A program made the position numbers and the translations under genes. DNA of 64,000 nt from Centrapalus pauciflorus (lineage: Eukaryota > Streptophyta > Magnoliopsida > Asterales > Asteraceae), in assembly GCA_020465985.1 (NCBI GenBank), contig JAANYP010002048.1, positions 19,837 through 83,836 of the forward strand, given 5' to 3'. The notes below the pieces were generated by a model. It was not told the DNA's origin. It ran no database searches and saw only the letters and a list, made by a program, of their open reading frames with translations. This document shows, one piece after another, positions 61,374 to 64,000 of the stretch (position 1 is its first letter; the number at the start of each line of letters is the position of its first letter).

Positions 61374-63189
61374 TGTAACATCCCAATTTCGAGATAATTG
61401 CGTGTAATTATTTTAGTGGATATTTAAATAATTATTATCGTGTTGGGCCAATGAGATCCCGAGTAGTGGATTTTACGTGTCGGGTTTGTGAGTTACGTGT
61501 CTCCGGGTAATTAATTTAGTGGATTAATTATGTATTTGGGTTCGTGGAGTTAAATGGGTTAAAAGGACATTAATTGTGAAAATGTGATATCGGGTCCGGG
61601 TTATTGGGTTCGGGACCGGTTGAGATAAAGACGTATATATGTTTGAGTTATCCTCCTTCTCCCTTATCCACTCCTAAATCCCTAAAGTGTTGTGTGTGAG
61701 AATTGTGTGTGTGTTTGAGAGATTCCAGCAGCAAGAATTCTTGTGTGGATTGAATTAAGTGCAGGAACTTGGAGTAATCTTCATCATCTTCTTCATATTG
61801 AGTTCTTGAGCTCCAAGAAGGTAAGGAAGCTTCAACCTAGTGGTTTTAATTTGGGTTGAATGTGTGAATTGGTTTCTATGCTATTAGAGGTTTTTATGTG
61901 ATTCTTCTATGTGTTAACTGGAGCTGTAATTTGTGTATTTGAGGAGTATTACTCCTGGGCAGAGCTGAAAATCGCAGGTCAGGGTTCAGGGTTTCGCTTC
62001 GTCGCGGCGCGACCTACAGAGGGTTAGCGGCGCGTCTGGTAGCCTACAGGGGAAATTCGAGTTGAGTCTTATTAGAAGGTTTTGGGTCGAATTGGTATTG
62101 GGTTCCTTCGGGACTATCGGGCTGAGTTTTGTAAGTGTATTAAGGTTGAGTTTTGGGTCTCGTTGGGGTTGCTTTGGGTCGGGTATTGGTCGGGTTTTGG
62201 TTCCGTGGGGTTGTCGGGTTAAATAGAGTTCGGGGTGTTGTGATTATGCGTTTAATGTCATTCGGGACTGTGTTTAATCAGTTGGGATCTGTGTAATTTC
62301 AGGGACAAATCAGCGAGTTGAGCCGAGCCAGAGATTTCGGGACTAGTGGATCGACGAGGTGAGTACCCAGGTTGTTTTCTAAACCGCGGGACTATTTTCC
62401 AAGTCATGGTTGTGTAGCTAGTATCGTGTATGTATATATTGTGTATTGTGAATGAGATAGGGACGCGAGCACAAGTATGATTATATTTCCCACATATGTG
62501 TTATATGTGCCTGAGATGAGATCCAGTCCGGGATCCGTGATGAGTTCCATACGGACGGTGATTCGCGATGTATGATCGCGCGGGTTGACTGTCCCTAACA
62601 GTCCTTGGGGCGTGTATACACGGCAGGGCCTGTAGCCGGTTCGCGCCCGTGCTACAGGGTTTTCGCTAACCACCGGTGCGCACGGTCGTTAGCTGGGGAA
62701 GGGTCCCCCCCTCAGTGACTCTGTGTCCAGGGCTGTGGATCTCATATTGTGTGTTCATACCTGCTTTTCATTGTCGATTGCCTGCGATAGGGATGTTGCG
62801 ATGTGTGTAGGTGCTACGTGTATGCGTGTTATGTGTTTATTGTGCAGAGTCTAACCCTCGCGTACTCACGAGCTTCCGAGCTTACGTATTCGAGTCTACC
62901 ATGTTCAGGGTATCAGAGAAGAGATCGGTAGCCGTGCTTGTTGATTCGGGATTGAGAATTATTTGGGAAGCTTTATGCTAGTTTTGTATAATGATCTGAT
63001 CTGTATTGTTTGTGTTAATATCTTTTGGGCTTGTGTAATTAGTGGATTATATGTAATAGCGTTTATGTGAAAGTTTAAATTAATAGTGATTTCAGTTTAT
63101 CCTATGACGTGTGTATGATAGAGTATTAAGATATTGCCACCTGTGTATTGTATTGACGTGGCATTTCCGGGATCGGGAGGGGTGTTACA
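61374..63189 (+). repeat. C2 LTR
   Basis: 1,816 bp, TGTAACATCC to GGTGTTACA. Splice-like sites: donor GAAG|GTAAGG at 61821, acceptor AATTTCAG to 62302, donor CGAG|GTGAGT at 62359. Hairpin block at about 62525-62690. Confidence 0.9.
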
Positions 63190-63192
63190 GCA

Positions 63193-63204
63193 TGGTATCA
63201 GAGC
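63193..63204 (+). promoter_or_regulatory. primer-binding site of C2
   Basis: TGGTATCAGAGC, identical in sequence and spacing to C1. Confidence 0.9.
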
Positions 63205-63373
63205 TTGTGGTTTGAAGTCTGAGTATCATTAGAGGATGCTTAACTTAAACCTTGTTTCGATCCGTGGGGGATCCATTGCGATTAATTTTAGTGGAATTCA
63301 CTAACCTGGCTTTGTGTATAACGCTGGGTGGTCTATCTATGGTTCTCAATGGTTTTGGTTTGTGCAGATAGTC

Positions 63374-64000
63374 ATGGCAGACCAGGGCGAGGGATCCGGC
63401 GCGGGCAAGCCGGCAGGGGACGAGTTCATTCGCAAGTCAGAGCTTCTGGAGGTATTGACAGAGTTTTACAGGCAGCAGAGAGAGCAGGAGCAGGAACAAG
63501 CTCAGGGTATGGGACCACGTGTGCTGGGGGTGGTCAGGATACGGGTACGGGTGCCTCTTCATCTACGTCGCTGCGAGGGGGTTCGTTTAAAGATTTCATG
63601 ACCGGGAATCCGCCAGAGTTTAGAGGCGGGGGTGAGCCAGGGATGGCTATGGCATGGGAGCGCGAGGTAGAGGCTGCTTTTCGAGTTGCGCATGTGGAGC
63701 CGAGAGATATGGTGGGGTATGCAGCTTATCTGTTGAGGGGAGGGGCATCTCAGTGGTGGAAATCTATTGAGTCAGCGATGACATCTTCTGCAGCTTAGGC
63801 GATGACATGGGATCAGTTTAGGGCTGTGTTTGAGCTACAGTATATTCCTAGAGACGAGAGGCGGGAGATGGAGCGGCGATTCCTACATCTACAGCGGGGA
63901 GAGATGACAGTGCAGCAGTACGTGGACCAGTTTAATGAGTATTCGCAGTTTGCCATCCATCACATCGCCACCGAGCAGCGAAAGGTCGATGCGTTCATTG
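63374..64000 (+). pseudogene. gag of C2, partial and frameshifted
   Basis: ATG at 63374 (MADQGEGSGAG), again after TTTGTGCAG. Two extra bases near 63521 (GTGTGCTGG against GTGCTGG in C1) shift the frame, and the gag domain continues in another frame (WEREVEAAFRV, GGASQWWKS) to a stop TAG at 63796-63798. Homology to C1 continues without interruption to the window edge. Confidence 0.9.

Larger units (their letters stand above)
60693..64000 (+). mobile_element. C2: C-type Gypsy region with one LTR between two internal segments
   Basis: 60693-61373 is the 3' end of a C internal region (homologous to about 43300-43999), including the hairpin and PPT. One LTR follows (61374-63189), and then a PBS and gag to the window end. 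The LTR thus serves as 3' LTR for the left part and 5' LTR for the right part. It is related to C1 but clearly diverged in the LTR. Confidence 0.85.

Overview
This window looks like plant nuclear DNA from a eudicot with a large, retrotransposon-rich genome. An asterid is my best guess, because the third open reading frame of the Copia elements resembles hypothetical proteins I remember from composite-family genomes; this is recollection, not a search result. I see no host gene, rRNA or convincing tRNA. Nearly every base that I can assign belongs to a nest of LTR retrotransposons plus fragments of DNA transposons.

Layout. (1) 1-5355 is the 3' part of a plus-strand Sirevirus-like Copia element ('A+'), with an uninterrupted 941-codon third ORF (1834-4656) and its 3' LTR. 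(2) 5356-5448 is a 93-bp Copia RNase H scrap joined to a Gypsy chromovirus fragment (5449-9004: RNase H end, integrase, chromodomain-like end, 3' LTR). (3) A second Copia family ('B+') starts at 9005 and can be followed in pieces to 54727. It is interrupted by a complete minus-strand A element ('A-', 12787-25874, TSD CAATC), by a 2.8-kb Gypsy solo LTR (26812-29615), by a hAT-like non-autonomous element inside its third ORF (32281-33076), and, within its own 3' LTR, by a complete minus-strand B element ('B-', 34660-54585, TSD GTTTC). B- itself carries a complete gag-only Gypsy element ('C1', 39729-45809, TSD AAAAA). (4) 54728-57962 holds eroded Copia-like coding remnants and the 5' end of another Copia element. 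(5) 58090-60093 is a solo LTR related to C (TSD AGTCA). (6) 60234-60692 is a CACTA-like end. (7) 60693-64000 is a second C element region in which a single LTR is flanked by internal sequence on both sides; its gag runs off the window.

How the parts work together. Both Copia families have the order LTR - gag (UBN2-like, zinc knuckle, coiled coil) - protease - integrase - RT - RNase H - long AT-rich spacer - third ORF - PPT - LTR. All gag-pol copies seen here are broken by stops and frameshifts, and only the A+ third ORF is open from end to end. The C elements have LTRs, PBS, PPT and gag but no pol, so they would need pol from another chromovirus. From LTR divergence counted by eye, C1 is the youngest datable insertion (about 2%), with A- (about 5%) and B- (about 6-7%) older.

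The most interesting signals are non-coding. There is an inverted repeat that brackets the PPT/3' LTR junction at a fixed 28-29 nt spacing, with different but still complementary arms in different elements. There are three consecutive covarying hairpins upstream of the A third ORF. Splice acceptors lie a few bases upstream of the third-ORF start in all four copies. A small exon-like segment bounded by splice sites occurs inside the C-type LTRs.
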